From Earliella scabrosa (Eukaryota > Basidiomycota > Agaricomycetes > Polyporales > Polyporaceae), in assembly GCA_022605405.1 (NCBI GenBank), contig JABYQQ010000005.1, positions 868,001-932,000 on the forward strand: a DNA stretch of 64,000 nucleotides. Direction: 5' to 3'. A model generated the notes under the pieces. It saw only the letters and a program-made list of their open reading frames with translations, was not told the origin of the DNA and did not search any database. Below are positions 62,052 through 64,000 of the stretch, one piece after another. The number at the start of each line of letters is the position of its first letter. Within the stretch, counting starts at the first letter, position 1. Position numbers and translations under genes: made by a program.

Positions 62052-62310
62052 AGCTGCGAGGATCCCAGTCGGCCAAGAGACGGAACCCCAGCGTTCGAAA
62101 GGCCGAGCAGAGCGCGAGGATGGTCGAGGCGTTCAGTACCGTAGAGACCTTGCACCAAAAATTATGATCGGTCCCGACGGCCCGCGCGCTCTCAGAGGAG
62201 CGCCCGTGGGCGGGGCTTCCACATATGGCAACCGTCGCTCATCCCAGTTCACGCGAGCCAGAATCTCTCATCCGAGAACTCATAAGGATACAACAAGGTA
62301 TACGTGGTTA
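62052..62310. promoter_or_regulatory. RPA190 promoter / upstream gene 3' end
   Basis: 259 bp between two co-directional minus-strand genes. No TATA box is evident. Confidence 0.35.
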
Positions 62311-63517
62311 CTACAGTGCTCCGCTTCCACGACGCGTAACAGTCATACGTTTTCCCGTTTTGATCTTCTGCGCCTCCCCAACCAGCTCTCCGATGAGCTT
62401 GTTGTACGTCTCCGAGTCCTGCTGCAGAGCGTCTCGCGTCTGGAGGAGGTAGGTCAGCAGTGCTGAGGCCTTCGCTGTCTGTGCCTTGATATCTGCCAGG
62501 TGGTTCTCTAATGTAGAGACGGGCAGTAGCGATAGTTGGTCTGCGCAAGTCATGAACTCTATGAGATGTTGCTGATGTTAGAAGGGACGTACCGGGGGAC
62601 AGATCTAGCAGTTCTCCGATCCTCGCTTGGTTGAGTTCGGGTCTTGGACCCAGTCGCAATTGAGCGGCTGCAGACGGACCGCGGCTCGATGACGGTGAAC
62701 TTGGGATAGAGCCGCCTCCTCGTGAGTTGTTCACTACTGCCGTCTGCAGCTTGCTCATGCCTCCACGCGGCCCTGGCGGGGCCGACATGGGGCGCGTCGT
62801 GATCTCGAGGGTGGGAAGGGCGCCGCTTGTGCGCGGGAGAACCTCGTCGAGGTTGATTGGAATCCCAAGGTGAATGAGATGTTGCCGTCGTATCCGCGAT
62901 CGTGTCCAATTGACAGGTTGGAATGACGGTGGTGAAGGGGGCAAAAGGGCGTTATACAGCTGGCGACTGGAACGATCTGTGAATTCAGATGCATGGTTCG
63001 GGGGTGTAGCCAGACAGAAATACCTTTCTGGCGTGACAAGCGTTTGGTTGATCCCACCAACTTCTCGGATAGCTTCATCCGTCAGGTATGAAGTATCGTC
63101 ATACATCCACATAGGTCCGAGTATGTTGTCCACCTGCTCTTGAAGCTGCTCACGAGACGGAATTGGGTGCAATTGCAGCGGCCTCCAGTCGCGCGGGATA
63201 GACGGTCCACCGATGCTCTCCGGCTCAGCATATGTAACCTCTCCGAACGATGTCGAGAAACCAGGAGTAACTGGCAACGGTTCAGACTCTCCAAAGTCTC
63301 CAAAATCTCCGAAGTCGTCATCTCCTCCCTCGTCTCCTGACCCCGCAGTTGTCTCCGCCGGCGTGCGGAAGTTGTCGAAGTCGTCAAAGTCATCAGGTGC
63401 AGTAGATGGCGAGGGTGATATTGCGAATGTCGGAGGCTTCACGGCGAGAGGCGCAATGGGGGCGGAGTCGTCTGGAGCGCCCCAAACTGATGCGCCAAAC
63501 GTGATGTCGTCGTCCAT
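62311..63517 (-). CDS. Aftiphilin-like, DFGDFG-motif adaptor-binding protein
   Basis: Two exons (63517-62593, 62540-62311) give 384 residues. The N-terminus carries acidic Phe motifs (DDFDDFDNF, DDDFGDFGDFGE) of the kind that bind AP-1 or GGA ear domains. The middle has WRPLQLHPIPSREQLQEQVD and NWTRSRIRRQHLIHLGIPIN. The C-terminus is a coiled coil (LENHLADIKAQTAKASALL, then LQQDSETYNKLIGELVGEAQ). A family of fungal proteins with this layout (related to yeast Laa2) is thought to recruit AP-1 and clathrin accessory factors. Assignment rests on motifs and order, so the role is inference. Confidence 0.7.
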
Positions 63518-63703
63518 GGCCGTCTAATGTCAAGATGGACGAGGGAGAGGTACGTGGTGGACCGAGAAAGTCCTCGTAGAACGTCACTGTGGTAGAGAGT
63601 CAAGTTGATCGAAGTCGCAAGGCGCCTGAGCAAAGTCGTGCATCGTCGCACAGCACGCCCGGGCCGATCATCCCTACAAGAACCACTGCGACCCTCTGTG
63701 ACC
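63518..63703. promoter_or_regulatory. Compact divergent promoter
   Basis: 186 bp between the start codons of the adaptor-like gene and the RRN11-like gene. Confidence 0.4.
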
Positions 63704-64000
63704 ATGTCCAGTAGCGTCGAACATTCGTTCATCTTCAGCTCCTTGGGCTCGAAGCAGCCCGGGACTGCACGCAAGACTCACATCCGGCGTTTGTTCGACG
63801 TCTTACAACTATGCATCCAACGTCATGATTGGGATCGAGCTAAACGAGCGTGGGCCATCCTCGCGCGATGCAGGGAAGTCGACTGGAGAACCTTGTGGAG
63901 AACTAGTGTCCTCCTGCTCGGTGAGCATGACACTGACACCGACGACACCCGAGCCCACGGAGACAGAGTGCGCTTTCTGACCGTGATGATGCGTCAACAC
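63704..64000 (+). CDS. RRN11: RRN11-like Pol I core-factor subunit, 5' part only
   Basis: An open frame of 99 codons runs from ATG 63704 off the right edge with no stop. After a short N-terminus it shows THIRRLFDVLQLCIQRHDWD and RAKRAWAILARCREVDW, the helical TPR-like start typical of fungal Rrn11 (TAF1B-partner subunit of the Pol I core factor, which recruits Pol I to the rDNA promoter). The match is from memory and covers only the N-terminal region, so confidence is moderate. No intron is seen within the window, though one may follow GTGAGC near 63921. Confidence 0.65.
   Translation, partial: MSSSVEHSFIFSSLGSKQPGTARKTHIRRLFDVLQLCIQRHDWDRAKRAWAILARCREVDWRTLWRTSVLLLGEHDTDTDDTRAHGDRVRFLTVMMRQH

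Overview
This window comes from a filamentous basidiomycete (Agaricomycetes, plausibly Polyporales; genus not resolved). The evidence is dense short introns of about 45-70 bp with GTNNGT...YAG borders, about 55% GC coding sequence, Plavaka-type transposons, and basidiomycete-typical families (DUF6534 membrane proteins, MATH-BTB, F-box). Gene models were spliced by hand. Wherever exon coordinates are listed, exon lengths sum to a multiple of three and the phases agree at every junction.

Region 1-10900 is mobile DNA. A Plavaka-like transposase, cut by the left edge and carrying an in-frame TGA, occupies 2-2687. A second Plavaka-like element is split: its 5' half lies on the minus strand (5272-2985) and its 3' half on the plus strand (6933-10900). 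The exon ending at 2985 joins in phase to the exon starting at 6933, which suggests one element broken by an inversion. Between the halves, and divergent from the transposase, is a DUF6532-like gene (5564-6591); the shared promoter contains a 24-bp perfect palindrome. The 3' half is itself interrupted by a 1386-bp non-autonomous DNA transposon (7242-8627) flanked by a 9-bp target duplication.

Region 11000-35000 holds cellular genes: a single-pass coiled-coil protein, an HMG-box-like protein, a MATH-BTB protein, a membrane-anchored spermidine-synthase-like protein divergent from the glycogen branching enzyme, an M28 carboxypeptidase (GCPII/transferrin-receptor type), a large disordered orphan, a membrane SDR and an F-box protein.

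Region 35000-56000 carries a DUF6534 seven-helix protein, SVP26/TEX261 (COPII cargo receptor), a synaptojanin-like Sac/5-phosphatase, PRP9/SF3A3 divergent from FAL1/eIF4A-III, a KEN-box orphan, LCL2, a 2.7-kb gene-free tract, a GPI-anchored PEBP-like protein, SF3B6/p14 and a small Cys-rich protein. Three genes act in the spliceosome or exon-junction complex.

Region 56000-64000 is linked to RNA polymerase I: RPA190 (16 exons, with the catalytic NADFDGD loop split over micro-exons), an aftiphilin-like adaptor protein, and the start of an RRN11-like Pol I core-factor gene running off the right edge. No tRNA, rRNA or CRISPR was found.
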